From contig NZ_JABCQF010000006.1 in NCBI RefSeq assembly GCF_015244705.1, forward strand, positions 93,998 through 157,997: 64,000 nt of DNA, in the 5' to 3' direction. This document shows, piece by piece, positions 35,251 through 47,200 of this stretch. Made by a program: the position numbers and the translations under genes. Source of the stretch: Gluconobacter potus. Lineage in GTDB: Bacteria > Pseudomonadota > Alphaproteobacteria > Acetobacterales > Acetobacteraceae. Numbering within the stretch: the first letter of the stretch is position 1; every line of letters begins with the position of its first letter. The notes under the pieces are model-generated. The model saw only the letters and a list, made by a program, of their open reading frames with translations, did not search any database and was not told the DNA's origin.

Positions 35251-36654
35251 TCAGCAGGAAGAAGGACGGGAGACATCACCGACACTGCTCCTTCGGGATA
35301 CGGCCGCATAGAACAGACTGGTCACAACAAGACTGACCAGCCACGAAACATCCACCTTGTGAAGGTAAGGGACAAAAAATCCCGTGAAGAATTCATTCTT
35401 CAGAAACGGGATTTCAACGAGGACGCCGAGAACATAACTTCCGACCGCAGCCCAGTTCACGTAGCCGTATATGCCCCCGTCCTTCCGGAAAAAGGACTCA
35501 ACATCATAATCGCCATGACGCAGGACGTAGTAATCGTACAGATTAATCGCCGTCCACGGCACCATGACCGCCATCAGGATATCCAGAAAAGCCGCATAGG
35601 ACTTCATGAAGCTGTCCGCCATGCCCAGCGCAAAAAACAGCGACAGACCCAGCAGTGCACAAGTCAGGACCACCCGGCTTTTCAACGCGGCCCGCCATTC
35701 AGGCAGAAAGGTCTGGATGATCGTGATGCTCGACAGCGCCCCGCAATAGACACTCATGGCATTGGCCAGGGCAATCGACAGGGATAGAACCACCAGAACC
35801 GGCGCGCCCCACACTCCCGCCAGATGCCCTAGCGACTGCACCACACTTTCGCCAGGCCATTGCAGGACCAGAAAGGCCCCCAGGACCATCGGCAGGATCG
35901 TGCCCAGTACAGTCCCCCCATAACTCGCCCAGAACGTATTCCGGACAGACAGACTGTCCTCGGGCAGATAGCGTGATGAGTCGGAAACATACGGCGCATA
36001 GGCAATCTGCCAGAGTGCCGCGATCGAAAACATGCCGCAGAAACCGGCGACCGAGCCATGCAGTTCCGTCAGAAGCGTGACCGGCATGTGCCAGAACCCG
36101 ACCACCAGACAGTACATGACCGCAATCCCGGACAGCCATGTCACGGCCTTCGAACACGCATGGATCGCGCCGTACCCCAGAATACAGGGAACGAGACTGA
36201 TAAAGGCCAGCAGCAGAACCGCCGGAACCCGCCCCAGCACAGGCAGGGCATCGTCCAGAGCCTCACCGCCCACGACACAGTTCGAAGCCGCGAACCCGAT
36301 ATACATCAGCACGACCAGAACAATGATCGGAACCGCACCCCAGACCCCGAACTGACCGCGGCTCTGCACCATCTGCGGCACACCCAGAACCGGACCCTGC
36401 GCGGCATGGAGCGCCATGAAAACCGCGCCCACCAGATTGCCGGCAATCACGGCGACAATCGCCCAGATCAACGACAGATCAAAAATCTTCGGTCCCAGCG
36501 CCCCGGTTACGATCGTCAGGAGCGTCATGTTCGTACTGAACCAGACCGTAAACAGGTCGCGGACACGTCCATGCCGGTGTTCCGTCGGGATCCGATAGAT
36601 CGTATGAACCTCGACAGACTGATGGAATTCAGCCCTGCCCACCTGTTCCGTCAT
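35251..36654 (-). CDS. NCS1-family (cytosine/purine permease-type) transporter
   Basis: A 467-residue protein with about 12 hydrophobic helices and no cleavable signal. The N-terminus (EHRHGRVRDLFTVWFSTNMTLLTIVTGAL) and QGPVLGVPQMVQSRGQFGVWGA match the NCS1 fold entry motif; LPEDSLSVRNTFWASYGG and PWTAINLYDYYVLRHGDYD are typical further along. NCS1 members take up cytosine, allantoin, hydantoins and related small rings, so an imidazole-containing substrate is possible. Its start overlaps the TonB-receptor stop (TGATG). Confidence 0.85.
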   Translation of the reverse strand: MTEQVGRAEFHQSVEVHTIYRIPTEHRHGRVRDLFTVWFSTNMTLLTIVTGALGPKIFDLSLIWAIVAVIAGNLVGAVFMALHAAQGPVLGVPQMVQSRGQFGVWGAVPIIVLVVLMYIGFAASNCVVGGEALDDALPVLGRVPAVLLLAFISLVPCILGYGAIHACSKAVTWLSGIAVMYCLVVGFWHMPVTLLTELHGSVAGFCGMFSIAALWQIAYAPYVSDSSRYLPEDSLSVRNTFWASYGGTVLGTILPMVLGAFLVLQWPGESVVQSLGHLAGVWGAPVLVVLSLSIALANAMSVYCGALSSITIIQTFLPEWRAALKSRVVLTCALLGLSLFFALGMADSFMKSYAAFLDILMAVMVPWTAINLYDYYVLRHGDYDVESFFRKDGGIYGYVNWAAVGSYVLGVLVEIPFLKNEFFTGFFVPYLHKVDVSWLVSLVVTSLFYAAVSRRSSVGDVSRPSSC

Positions 36655-39179
36655 CAGAATTCCGCCTTGAGCGTGCCATAGTACTGACGCGGCGCGCCCA
36701 CAAGGAACGACTGGTAGTCGCCCGACATCGGCACACCCGTCTCACCCATCGTGGAAATATACTTCGTGTTCGTCAGGTTATAGACATTGAACTCGAAGGT
36801 CAGGTTCTGAACGAAATCCAGACTTCTGGAATATTTTCCAAGGTTGCCGAAGCGGTACCGCGCACCCAGCGTCTCAATCCAGTAAGAGGGAATTTTCATA
36901 TCCCCTGTATAGCTGTAATTGCGCGTACCAAGGAACTGGGTATCGAGATGCGCGGAGAAGTTCCGCCACTCATAGGCCAGGCTCGCCTTGTACATGAAGC
37001 GCGGATAGGCAACGATCTGCTGCCCCTTGATGTGATAGGTCGTCCCCGCTTCCGTAACATTGTTGTCATAGGTCGCATGGTTGTAGCTGATGCTGTTGTA
37101 CAGCGAGAGCCCCTTGACGGGCATCAGCGTCAGACCGGCATCCACGCCATTCATGGTCACGCCACCCACATTCGCAACCGTGGACACCGGGTTGACGATT
37201 GAACCCGACGTCACCTGCTGCAGACGGTTGTGGAAATTCGTTCTGTAGGCATGCACGGACGCCAGAGCGTATTTGTGCGTGAAACGATAACCGACCGCAA
37301 AATTCCAGTCCGTCTCAGGCTTCAGACCACCATTCTGCAACAACTGGTTATACGCCGACTGTGAAACGGAAAAGGGCGACGCCCCTTCCTTGAAGGCCTG
37401 GACAGGATAGGACTTCACGTTCTCCGCAATATCGAAATAAAGCTCGTGATGCTTCAGGAAATGCCAGTCTCCGCTGATATGCGGCAGGAACGCCTTGGCC
37501 GTCGTAATGCTGCCGCCTGCGATCTGGCCAACACCCGTATAGCTCTCATCATTGGCATACTGCCCACCCCGCACCGTCTGCAGAAGCGACTTGAAGCCGA
37601 AATGCAGGGAAAGGTTGGGCAGAACGTGATACGTGTCCTGAACGAAAGCCGTAAAACTGTTGGAATTAAGGTTCTGCCCCCACAGCGTGGCGTAAGGATC
37701 GGGAAGTTCCCCGACCGAATTAACAGGCTTGGCCTTGCCGGATTCCACATCCGAAAGAAGCGGCTCCTGATACCCGAAACGTCCCACATCCGTATGGAAG
37801 TTTTCGTACCAGACGCCACCGCTGATATCGTTATGTGCGATCTGGTAATGAAGAGCGGACGTAAAGCCAAAGCGCTGGGAATGCGTCACGGTCGCCTGAT
37901 CGATCAGCGGCGCACCATTGGGAGAAGAAACATACGGGTTGGCCCAGGTGCCGCGCAGATACTGCCCATGCCCGTACACCACGCTTTCCCAACGCAGCCG
38001 ATCTGTCAGAGCCAGATTGGCTTTCAGGCCGCCCAGATAGTCACGTTCAACCAGTGCGCCATCGTAATAGGATGCATCCCACGGATCGGACATTTTGGAA
38101 TAACCCGCCGGCAGCGCACCACCCGGCAGACCGTTTGCCGAAAGCGCAGACAGATAGGCTTTCTTATAGGCGTTGGGCGTGCCGTAAAAGTTGTCGATCC
38201 CATATCCGCCATTCTTGAGCATGTCGAAGGACATATCCTGATACAAATAGCTCTGCGTCAGGTTGTAATCGAAGAAAGACGAAATACTGCTGCGCTCACC
38301 GATCGGCTGGACGAATTTGGCGTTGACCTGTTGACCGAACTGGTCCCCACCGCCTTTCCACTTGTTCTGCGAATTGCGCATATAGGAGACGTAAAACCGC
38401 GTCCCGCTCTTGTTCAGATCGCCACTATCCATCCGCAGGAATGTGTGAAACCCGCTGTTTGAACCGAATGTCTGCGATGCGAGACCGCCGGCCTTGTGCT
38501 TGGGATCAGAAGAAACATACTCGACAGCACCACCCAGATTGCTGGTGCTGGCAACAGCTTCAGCACCAGCACCCATGGAAACATCCATCCGCCCGACATT
38601 CTCGGCCGAAATCGCATTGACGGAGTTCAGACCATTGAAAGTATGGAATTCCTGATCGCCCAGCGGAATGCCATCCAGCGTCATGCCGATCTGATCCTGA
38701 AGGAAGCCATGCATATAGAACTGGGTGGACCAGGTATCCATGCCCTGCGGATCATCGGACTGGAACATGACGCCTGGCTGCCGTGCCAGAACCTTGAGCG
38801 GGTTGGTGCCCGGCACCGCGTCCGCCAGCGCTTCGGAGGAGACGGTCGTAACGGCACCGTGAGGAACATGGTGGGCCGTCACCTGCATGCTCTCGCTTTC
38901 CAGCGCCTCACGCGCCGTCGCACGATGGGCCCGCGCGGCTTTCGAGCGGACAGGTGCTACCGGGGCAGCCTTACCGGCATTGTGATGGACGATGGGACGG
39001 GCCTGCTTCTTGGGGTCTGCGGCCTGGGCCGCGCAGCAGGAAAATGCAGTCGTTGCGAGGACCCAGACCAGAAACGAAGATGCACCCTTTCGCTTCAGAT
39101 CCGGCTGAAATCTGGTTCCTGAGACGGGAAAACAACAGGCATCCTGATCCGGTGATGGAATGTTATTCTTGGACATCAT
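36654..39179 (-). CDS. TonB-dependent outer-membrane receptor
   Basis: An 841-residue protein from ATG 39179 (an upstream TTG is less likely). A signal-like helix (SFLVWVLATTAFSCCAAQAA) ends near residue 55, then a plug domain (AVTTVSSEALADAVPGTNPLKVLARQPGV, QDQIGMTLDGIPLGDQ) and a long C-terminal barrel rich in aromatic strands ending in a final ...QYYGTLKAEF. It would import a nutrient across the outer membrane with ExbB/D-TonB. It heads the operon, whose promoter shares 400 bases with the hisC-like gene. Substrate unknown; operon logic suggests an amino-acid-like or imidazole compound. Confidence 0.9.
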   Translation of the reverse strand: MMSKNNIPSPDQDACCFPVSGTRFQPDLKRKGASSFLVWVLATTAFSCCAAQAADPKKQARPIVHHNAGKAAPVAPVRSKAARAHRATAREALESESMQVTAHHVPHGAVTTVSSEALADAVPGTNPLKVLARQPGVMFQSDDPQGMDTWSTQFYMHGFLQDQIGMTLDGIPLGDQEFHTFNGLNSVNAISAENVGRMDVSMGAGAEAVASTSNLGGAVEYVSSDPKHKAGGLASQTFGSNSGFHTFLRMDSGDLNKSGTRFYVSYMRNSQNKWKGGGDQFGQQVNAKFVQPIGERSSISSFFDYNLTQSYLYQDMSFDMLKNGGYGIDNFYGTPNAYKKAYLSALSANGLPGGALPAGYSKMSDPWDASYYDGALVERDYLGGLKANLALTDRLRWESVVYGHGQYLRGTWANPYVSSPNGAPLIDQATVTHSQRFGFTSALHYQIAHNDISGGVWYENFHTDVGRFGYQEPLLSDVESGKAKPVNSVGELPDPYATLWGQNLNSNSFTAFVQDTYHVLPNLSLHFGFKSLLQTVRGGQYANDESYTGVGQIAGGSITTAKAFLPHISGDWHFLKHHELYFDIAENVKSYPVQAFKEGASPFSVSQSAYNQLLQNGGLKPETDWNFAVGYRFTHKYALASVHAYRTNFHNRLQQVTSGSIVNPVSTVANVGGVTMNGVDAGLTLMPVKGLSLYNSISYNHATYDNNVTEAGTTYHIKGQQIVAYPRFMYKASLAYEWRNFSAHLDTQFLGTRNYSYTGDMKIPSYWIETLGARYRFGNLGKYSRSLDFVQNLTFEFNVYNLTNTKYISTMGETGVPMSGDYQSFLVGAPRQYYGTLKAEF

Positions 39180-39539
39180 ATTCCCGTACTTTCCCAAAGC
39201 AGTCGTTTGAAGGAGACACCATCAGTCACTGACAGGCTACAGAGGAAACCGAAAGGCATGCGGCCTTTTCGGGATAGACCATGTCATTCCGGAAAAAGGT
39301 TGTCTATGTCTATTCTGATATCGAACTGGTTTTTTGGAAATTCTTCCCCTTCAGCAGACCCCATCCCGACATATTTTTTTACCCCATAAACCTTAAAATA
39401 CATAATTATATCAATATATTATTCCCTTCCGTCAGGCCTAAATCCAGGAAGGAAATTTCCCTAAAAAAAAGCACATGCAAAGGCCTGAAAAACACGTCCG
39501 GAGCCTCTTCAGGCTCTGGATATCCCAAAGAATCTATGG

Positions 39540-39551
39540 TTGTATTTACAA
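39540..39551. promoter_or_regulatory. HutC-like operator upstream of the hisC-like gene (TTGTA-TT-TACAA)
   Basis: A 12-bp palindrome, TTGTATTTACAA, with perfect TTGTA/TACAA arms, 56 bases before the start codon. It resembles the TTGTATATACCA sites in front of hutU and hutI, and the GntR-type HutC operators of other bacteria (TTGTATATACAA-like). It ties this operon to the Hut regulon. A GAGCCT-CTTC-AGGCTC hairpin lies upstream at 39501-39516. Confidence 0.65.
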
Positions 39552-39607
39552 GTTCGATCACTCGTCCCCATACAGACGCTCGCCCCTTCCTCCCGTGGAG
39601 CCATCGC

Positions 39608-40762
39608 ATGAACACCGCCCCTGAATGCCAGACCTCTCCCCTCTCCCTGGCCCGGGCTGAAGTCCGTCAGCTGCCGGTCTATAATGCGGGCCTGTCAGAA
39701 GACGCCGTGCGGGCAAAATACGGCATTCCGCGGATCACCAAGCTGGGCAGCAACGAAAACCCTTATGGGCCGTCTCCTGCGGCGCTGGACCACTGGACCG
39801 GAATAGCCGCCAGCCTGTTCCGCTATCCGGACGCGTCCGCCGAAGGGCTTCGGGAGGAACTGTCCCGTCAGACCGGAATCGACACTGACCGGATTATTAT
39901 CGGAAACGGCTCTGAACAGATCATCCGCATGATCTGTGAAGCCTTCCTTTCCCCCGGAGACCGCCTCGTCACGGTTCTGCCCTCCTTCGGGCTGCATCTG
40001 ATCTGGCCGCAGATGATGGGCGCCAGGGCAGACGCCATTCCCATGACGGCAGATGCCCGTTTCGACCTGTCGCGGCTGCATCAGGCCGTAACATCCGGGC
40101 CTCTCAAGGTGCTGATGTTCTCGAACCCGTCCAATCCGGTCGGCTGCCTGATGACAGGCGACGCCATGCAGAACCTGATCGACGCCTGTCCCGCAGACAC
40201 GCTGATCGTCATCGATGAAGCCTACTGGGAATATGCGCGCTCCAGCCCGGACTATGCCGACAGCCTCACCATTCTCAAAAACCAGTCGCGCCCCTGGATG
40301 GTCCTGAGAACCTTCTCGAAAGCCTACGGTCTGGCCGGGCTGCGGGTGGGTTACGCGCTGACGTCAGATCCCGGCCTTACCGCCGTCATGACGCGCGTCC
40401 GCGATCCGTTCAACAGCAACAGCGCTGCGCTGGAAATGGCCCGGCTGAGCCTGCTTGATCAGGAGCACATGCACAAAACGGTGGACGCAACCCTGGCCGA
40501 AGGATGTGCGCTGAAAAAGGCTCTGGAAAAACGAGGCTATTTCGTCGCACAGTCCTTCGCCAACTTTCTGTTCTTCGACGCCCGAGAATCCGCGTCAGCC
40601 CTGGCCGAGCGTCTTCTCAAACAGGGCGTCATCGTCAAACCCTGGAAGGAAAAGGGCTACGAGACCTGGATCCGCGTCAGCATTGCGCGTCCCGAAGACA
40701 GCCAGGCCTTCCTTGCCGCCCTCGATCGCGTCCGTCAGCCCTCACACTCCTCCGTAGCCTGA
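39608..40762 (+). CDS. HisC-like aminotransferase in the hut locus
   Basis: A 384-residue class I/II PLP aminotransferase; ATG 39608 has GGAG eight bases upstream, while a reading from 39281 adds a non-conserved leader. Family marks include [33 protein letters not shown], the NPSNPVG turn, [10 protein letters not shown] and the PLP lysine in [18 protein letters not shown]. HisC uses histidinol phosphate or, in relatives, aromatic 2-oxo acids. Here it starts a hut-linked operon, so histidine to imidazole-pyruvate exchange is the likely role, rather than biosynthesis. A second copy in a his operon elsewhere would support this. Confidence 0.8.
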   Translation: MNTAPECQTSPLSLARAEVRQLPVYNAGLSEDAVRAKYGIPRITKLGSNENPYGPSPAALDHWTGIAASLFRYPDASAEGLREELSRQTGIDTDRIIIGNGSEQIIRMICEAFLSPGDRLVTVLPSFGLHLIWPQMMGARADAIPMTADARFDLSRLHQAVTSGPLKVLMFSNPSNPVGCLMTGDAMQNLIDACPADTLIVIDEAYWEYARSSPDYADSLTILKNQSRPWMVLRTFSKAYGLAGLRVGYALTSDPGLTAVMTRVRDPFNSNSAALEMARLSLLDQEHMHKTVDATLAEGCALKKALEKRGYFVAQSFANFLFFDARESASALAERLLKQGVIVKPWKEKGYETWIRVSIARPEDSQAFLAALDRVRQPSHSSVA

Positions 40763-40775
40763 GAAGGAACGCGCC

Positions 40776-42182
40776 ATGACCGGCCCCTCTGCTGCTGAAC
40801 GCGCCGCCCGGCGTCTCGCCCCTCTTTTCGGAGATCGCCTGACCGCCAACGAGACGGTCCGCGATCATCACGCCCACGGCGAAGGATGGCGCCACCCGGA
40901 TCAAACCCTGCTGCCGGCCTATGTCCTCTTCGCCCGCACAACGCAGGACGTGTCCGACGCCCTGCGGATCTGCCACGAGGAAAACGTTCCCGTCATTCCC
41001 TTCGGCGGCGGCACCTCCCTTGAAGGACAGCTGACGCCCGTTCCGGACTGCATCAGCCTCGATCTGTCCATGATGACGGACATTCTCGACGTCTCGCCCG
41101 GGAACCTGACCTGCCGCGTGCAGGCCGGCGTGACCCGGCAGGATCTGAACCTCCATCTGCGGACACAGGGCCTGTTCTTCCCGGTCGATCCCGGCGGCGA
41201 AGCGACGTTTGGCGGAATGTGCGCAACCCGAGCCTCAGGCACCGGCGCCATGCGCTACGGCACCATGCGCGCCAACGTGCTGGGCCTCGCGGCCGTTCTG
41301 GCCGACGGACGCATCCTCCATACGGGCGGTGCCGTGCGCAAGGCCGCCACAGGCTACGATCTGACGGGTCTGCTCATCGGTTCGGAAGGCACGCTGGCCG
41401 TCATCACGGAAGTCCAGGCCCAGCTCCATCCCATCCCCGAGGCCGTGGGGGCTGCGGTCTGCCAGTTCCCGACACTGGCCAGCGCCGTGGAGACGGCTGT
41501 CCTCGTGATCCAGTGCGGCCTGACGGTCGGCCGGATGGAACTGCTCGACGACGTCCAGATGGACGCCTGCATCCAGTATTCCCACCTCACGGGCTACGAA
41601 GCCCTCCCCACCATGTTCTTCGAGCTGACAGGCTCCCCCGCCAGCGTCGCGGAGCAGGAAACGGTGCTGCGCGACCTCGTGGAAGGCCAGGGCGGCCAGT
41701 CCTTCCGCTGGGCCACCGCGACCGAGGAGCGCAACACGCTCTGGAAGGCGCGCCATGACGCCTTCTGGGCCTGCATGGCCTATCGCCCCGGCTACAGGGG
41801 GATCACCACGGACGCCATCGTCCCCATCGCCGCCCTGACGGAACTCATGACCGGCGCCAGAGCCGATATCGACGCTTCCGGCCTGCTGGCCCCCATTGTC
41901 GGGCATGTCGGTGATGGCAATTTCCATACCGTCATTCTGATCCCGCCCAATGACACCGATGCCGAAAAGCGCGCCCTTGAACTGGACCATAAAATCATCC
42001 GCCGCGCCCTTTCGCTCGGCGGTTCCGCAAGTGGCGAACACGGAATCGGCCTCGCAAAACAGATCTTCATGACCGAAGAGCACGAGCCTGCCGCCCTCTC
42101 CGTCATGCGCGCCATCAAGACCGCACTGGACCCGAAGAACATCCTCAACCCCGGAAAACTCGTTCCCGCAGACGCCTCATGA
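40776..42182 (+). CDS. FAD-linked 2-hydroxy-acid dehydrogenase (GlcD/D-lactate dehydrogenase type)
   Basis: A 468-residue flavoprotein of the D-lactate/glycolate dehydrogenase family. The FAD domain has PVIPFGGGTSLEGQL and EATFGGMCATRASGTGAMRYGTMR; the C-terminal domain carries HVGDGNFHTVILI near residue 376 and ASGEHGIGLAKQ. Enzymes of this family oxidise D-2-hydroxy acids. It follows the HisC-like gene by 13 bases and overlaps hutD by 4 bases (ATGA). With the L-type enzyme on the opposite strand it would cover both stereoisomers of imidazole-lactate; this substrate is inferred. Confidence 0.85.
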   Translation: MTGPSAAERAARRLAPLFGDRLTANETVRDHHAHGEGWRHPDQTLLPAYVLFARTTQDVSDALRICHEENVPVIPFGGGTSLEGQLTPVPDCISLDLSMMTDILDVSPGNLTCRVQAGVTRQDLNLHLRTQGLFFPVDPGGEATFGGMCATRASGTGAMRYGTMRANVLGLAAVLADGRILHTGGAVRKAATGYDLTGLLIGSEGTLAVITEVQAQLHPIPEAVGAAVCQFPTLASAVETAVLVIQCGLTVGRMELLDDVQMDACIQYSHLTGYEALPTMFFELTGSPASVAEQETVLRDLVEGQGGQSFRWATATEERNTLWKARHDAFWACMAYRPGYRGITTDAIVPIAALTELMTGARADIDASGLLAPIVGHVGDGNFHTVILIPPNDTDAEKRALELDHKIIRRALSLGGSASGEHGIGLAKQIFMTEEHEPAALSVMRAIKTALDPKNILNPGKLVPADAS

Positions 42183-42712
42183 GCATCCGACACATCCGTC
42201 TGCACACCATGCCCGCAAGCCCATGGAAAAATGGAGCCGGCACCACCCGCCTGCTGACCGAACAGCCGGAATGGCGCCTCAGCGTCGCCAGCATCACCCG
42301 GTCCTCACCGTTTTCCAGCTTTGCCGGTCTGTTCAGACAGATGGGACTTCTGACGGGGAACGGCGTCCGGCTTCTTCCCGTTTCGGGCGCTCCGCCTCTT
42401 CTGCTGGATCAGCCCGGCGGCGTGATCCAGTTCAGTGGCGACCTGCCCCTGACAGGCGTACCTCTGGACGGCCCGGTCGAAGTCCTGAACCTGATGCGCC
42501 CCGCGAACAGGACAGGCCCGGACCTGACCGCCATCACGCCGGAAAATCTTCCTTCAGATGGTCTGCTGAGTTTTATCGCCGTAGAAGGACACTGGGACGT
42601 TACGACCGAAGAGCAGCATTATACGCTCGCACCGGGAGACATCCTTCTGAGCGAAGTCCCCTTTGAACTCACCGTCCTGAAAGCGGGTCAGATCGCCTAC
42701 GCCGTCACCTGA
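42179..42712 (+). CDS. hutD: HutD family protein
   Basis: A 177-residue cupin-like protein of the HutD (DUF886) family: PASPWKNGAGTTRLL near residues 12-26 is the signature, followed by WRLSVASITRSSPFSSFAGLFRQMGLLTGNGVRL. It occurs with hut genes across proteobacteria and is thought to limit or tune hut expression by sensing urocanate or formylglutamate-like ligands. Its ATG overlaps the upstream stop by 4 bases. It ends in an 8-base convergent overlap with the LldD-like gene. Confidence 0.88.
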   Translation: MSIRHIRLHTMPASPWKNGAGTTRLLTEQPEWRLSVASITRSSPFSSFAGLFRQMGLLTGNGVRLLPVSGAPPLLLDQPGGVIQFSGDLPLTGVPLDGPVEVLNLMRPANRTGPDLTAITPENLPSDGLLSFIAVEGHWDVTTEEQHYTLAPGDILLSEVPFELTVLKAGQIAYAVT

Positions 42713-43850
42713 CCGGCCGGAGCGCTGCCGCTCCCTGCGCCCGCAGCGACGCAAGATCCACCATCCCGCCCAGACGCAGGACATCACGGATCTCACCGCC
42801 CAACCCGTCCACCAGACTGCGAACCCCTCTCTCGCCGCCAGCAGCAAGCGCCCAGGCCCAGGGACGCCCGATCCCCACGGCCTTCGCGCCCAGCGCCAGT
42901 GCGGTCACGACGTCCCCGCCCCAGCGGACCCCGCCGTCAAGAATGACGTCCGTCTCCCCCTTCAGGGCCTCAACGATGTCTGGCAGGACGCAAAGCGAAG
43001 ACGGGGCCGGGTCCATCTGCCGTCCCCCATGATTGGAAACGATCACCGTCTGCGCCCCCGCCTTCTGGCAGGACAGCGCATCCCCGGCGTCCATGATCCC
43101 CTTCACGGCAAGCTGCCCCGACCAGACGGAGCGCAGCCAGTCCAGATCCTTCCAGGTCAGCGTCGGATCGATCTGGGAGGCAGCATTCCTGGCCTGCTCC
43201 ATCAGGTTACTACCCATGCCATAAGGCGCCAGGTTGCCGATTTTCGGCATCCCGTTCCGTAGCATCCCCGCCGTCCAGCGCGGATGCGCGGCCATGGACA
43301 GCACATGTCGCAGGGACGGGCGCGTCAGATTGCGAAAGCCGTTGCGCACATCGCGCAGCCGGAGCGGCGTGATCGGCGTATCAACCGTCAGGATGATGTT
43401 CCGGATGCCGCAGCTCTCCGCCCGGCGCAGCATGTCACGGGTAATGCCCCGGTCACGAAAGACATAGATCTGTGCCGCGAGCGTCACGCCCGGCACCCGG
43501 GAGAGCGTTTCCAGCGACTGGATGGCGAATGTGGACACCGCCATCGGCAACCCCGCCGAAGCCGCGACCCGCGCAGCCCGGATTTCACCGTCCGGACACA
43601 TCAGGCCGCCAAACCCCAGCGGCGCAAACATGAACGGGAGCCGATGCGTGGCTCCCAGAAAAGACCCGGACAAATCGCAGTCCGAAACATCCACCAGACA
43701 TTTCGGAACAACCGCCCAGCGGTCAAAGGCCCGGCGATTGGCCCGGACGGTGCGCTCCGAATGGGAGCCACCGTTGACATAATCCCGGAAAATACGGGGA
43801 AGAACCCTGTCAGCCCGACGATGCAGAGCCGCAATGCCGTGATGGTTCAT
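42705..43850 (-). CDS. FMN-dependent L-2-hydroxy-acid dehydrogenase (LldD/lactate-oxidase type)
   Basis: A 381-residue TIM-barrel flavoenzyme. FMN and substrate motifs include APLGFGGLMCPDGE, QIYVFRDRGITRDML, LTVDTPI, VKGIMDAGDA and the catalytic histidine in IVSNHGGRQMDPAPSS (about residue 270), then VILDGGVRWGGDVVTALALGAKAVGIGRPWAWAL. It oxidises L-2-hydroxy acids. It is the last gene of the hutU-hutH operon (23 bases after hutH), so its substrate is more likely imidazole-lactate than lactate. A hut-linked L-hydroxy-acid enzyme opposite a D-type one is uncommon. Confidence 0.85.
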   Translation of the reverse strand: MNHHGIAALHRRADRVLPRIFRDYVNGGSHSERTVRANRRAFDRWAVVPKCLVDVSDCDLSGSFLGATHRLPFMFAPLGFGGLMCPDGEIRAARVAASAGLPMAVSTFAIQSLETLSRVPGVTLAAQIYVFRDRGITRDMLRRAESCGIRNIILTVDTPITPLRLRDVRNGFRNLTRPSLRHVLSMAAHPRWTAGMLRNGMPKIGNLAPYGMGSNLMEQARNAASQIDPTLTWKDLDWLRSVWSGQLAVKGIMDAGDALSCQKAGAQTVIVSNHGGRQMDPAPSSLCVLPDIVEALKGETDVILDGGVRWGGDVVTALALGAKAVGIGRPWAWALAAGGERGVRSLVDGLGGEIRDVLRLGGMVDLASLRAQGAAALRPVR

Positions 43851-43873
43851 TCCCCGTTCTTCTCCTGTCCCGA

Positions 43874-45421
43874 TCAGCCCTCAAGAGCAGGCAGGGCAAC
43901 GCCCGACCCGACACAGCCTCCCAGAGCGCCATCGATGATGAGCGCGCGGGCAGCTTCCATGTCCGGCGTGAACAGCCGGTCCTGGGCAAAGAAGGGCACA
44001 GTTTTCCGCAACGTCTTCGCGACTTCAAGCAGCGGCGCGGATGTTTCCAGCGGCGCCAGGAAATCCAGCCCCTGCACGGCCGCCAGATATTCAACCGCAA
44101 TGATCGTCCGGACATTGTCCACGATATCGCCGACGCGACGCGCGGCAAACGTCGCCATGGAGACGTGATCTTCCTGGTTGGCAGAAGTCGGCAGACTGTC
44201 CACACTCGCCGGATGGGCCAGCGTCTTGTTTTCGGACGCCAGAGCCGCAGCCGTCACCTGTGCGATCATGAAGCCGGAGTTCAGCCCGCTGTCCTGCACC
44301 AGGAACGGCGGAAGACCGCTCATCTGCGCATCGACCAGCAGCGCCAGACGCCGCTCCGCAATCGCCCCGACCTCGGAGACGGCAATCGCCATGAGATCCG
44401 CGGCAATCGCCACAGGTTCCGCATGGAAGTTGCCACCCGAGATCATCTCGTCCGTGTCCGGGAAATGGATCGGATTGTCCGAAACCGCATTCGCCTCGAT
44501 CACCAGAACCCGCGCCGCCTGACGCAGGTTGTCCAGACAGGCCCCCATGACCTGAGGCTGGCAGCGCAGGCAGTACGGATCCTGAACCCGCTCGTCGTCT
44601 TCAAGATGCGACGCCCGGATGGCAGAACCCTGCATCAACGCGCGATAGACCGCAGCACACTCGATCTGCCCTTTCTGACCGCGCAGTTCATGCAGACGCG
44701 GATCGAACGGCGCATCCGTACCCCGCGCCGCATCAAGCGTCAGGCCACCCGTGATGAGGGCCGCATGAAACAATCGCTCGGCATCCAGAAGCGCCGCAAT
44801 CGCCAGCGCCGTGGAGGCCTGCGTACCGTTCAGAAGGGCCAGCCCCTCCTTGGCACCCAGAACCAGAGGCTCAAGCCCGGCGGCCTTCAGGGCTTCGTCG
44901 CCTTTGAGGCGCTTACCCTGATAGAATGCCTCGCCCTCGCCGATCACCACAGCCGACATATGCGCCAGCGGAGCCAGATCGCCCGAAGCGCCAACCGATC
45001 CCTTCTCCGGAATGACAGGCACGACACCTTGGTTCAGCATGTCCAGCAGAAGCTGCACAATCTGCGGACGTACACCCGAATAGCCTCGCGCCAGACCATT
45101 GGCCTTGAGCAGCAGGATCAGGCGGACCACACGCTCCGGCATCGGCTGGCCGATCCCCGCAGCATGGCTCAGCACCAGATTGCGCTGAAGATCGCGCAGA
45201 CGGTCATCGGGAATACGGGTCTTCGCGAGTTTTCCGAAACCCGTATTCACACCATAGACAGGCTCGCCACGTCCGACGATGCGCTCCACAGACTCCGCTG
45301 CACGCTGCAGGGCCTCAAAGGTCCCGTCGTCCAGGCGGACATCCTGCTGGCCGAAATAGAAGCCCCGCAGGTCGCTGAGCGTGATCTTGCCGGGCGTGAG
45401 TGTAAAAATGCTGGTTGTCAT
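43874..45421 (-). CDS. hutH: Histidine ammonia-lyase
   Basis: A 515-residue enzyme; the MIO electrophile forms from Ala145-Ser146-Gly147 in [28 protein letters not shown] supplies the active-site Tyr, and [25 protein letters not shown] and [14 protein letters not shown] are conserved. It removes ammonia from histidine to give urocanate, the first step of the Hut pathway. It lies 7 bases after the hutU stop, in the same operon. Confidence 0.97.
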   Translation of the reverse strand: MTTSIFTLTPGKITLSDLRGFYFGQQDVRLDDGTFEALQRAAESVERIVGRGEPVYGVNTGFGKLAKTRIPDDRLRDLQRNLVLSHAAGIGQPMPERVVRLILLLKANGLARGYSGVRPQIVQLLLDMLNQGVVPVIPEKGSVGASGDLAPLAHMSAVVIGEGEAFYQGKRLKGDEALKAAGLEPLVLGAKEGLALLNGTQASTALAIAALLDAERLFHAALITGGLTLDAARGTDAPFDPRLHELRGQKGQIECAAVYRALMQGSAIRASHLEDDERVQDPYCLRCQPQVMGACLDNLRQAARVLVIEANAVSDNPIHFPDTDEMISGGNFHAEPVAIAADLMAIAVSEVGAIAERRLALLVDAQMSGLPPFLVQDSGLNSGFMIAQVTAAALASENKTLAHPASVDSLPTSANQEDHVSMATFAARRVGDIVDNVRTIIAVEYLAAVQGLDFLAPLETSAPLLEVAKTLRKTVPFFAQDRLFTPDMEAARALIIDGALGGCVGSGVALPALEG

Positions 45422-45428
45422 GATGGTC

Positions 45429-47114
<1,686 letters not shown>

Positions 47115-47134
47115 GGGCTTCATCCTGTATGAAC

Positions 47135-47146
47135 TTGTATATACCA
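47135..47146. promoter_or_regulatory. HutC-like operator before hutU (TTGTATATACCA)
   Basis: TTGTATATACCA, preceded by AC, is identical over 14 bases to the site before hutI. It covers the expected transcription start of the promoter at 47147-47175, so bound HutC would block initiation or clearance. Confidence 0.7.
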
Positions 47147-47175
47147 ATACTCAAATCGCTCTGCGGAATTGTCAA
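47147..47175 (-). promoter_or_regulatory. Promoter of hutU operon
   Basis: A perfect TTGACA (minus strand, 47175-47170) is followed after 17 bases by GAGTAT (47152-47147) as a weak -10. The start would fall near 47140, inside the HutC-like operator. Confidence 0.6.
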
Positions 47176-47200
47176 TCCATTTATGAAATGACATCGGGAT

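Noticed and set aside
39281..39607. 109-residue upstream extension of the hisC-like gene
   Set aside because: It covers the AT-rich divergent promoter region and operator; ATG 39608 has a proper ribosome site and fits family length.
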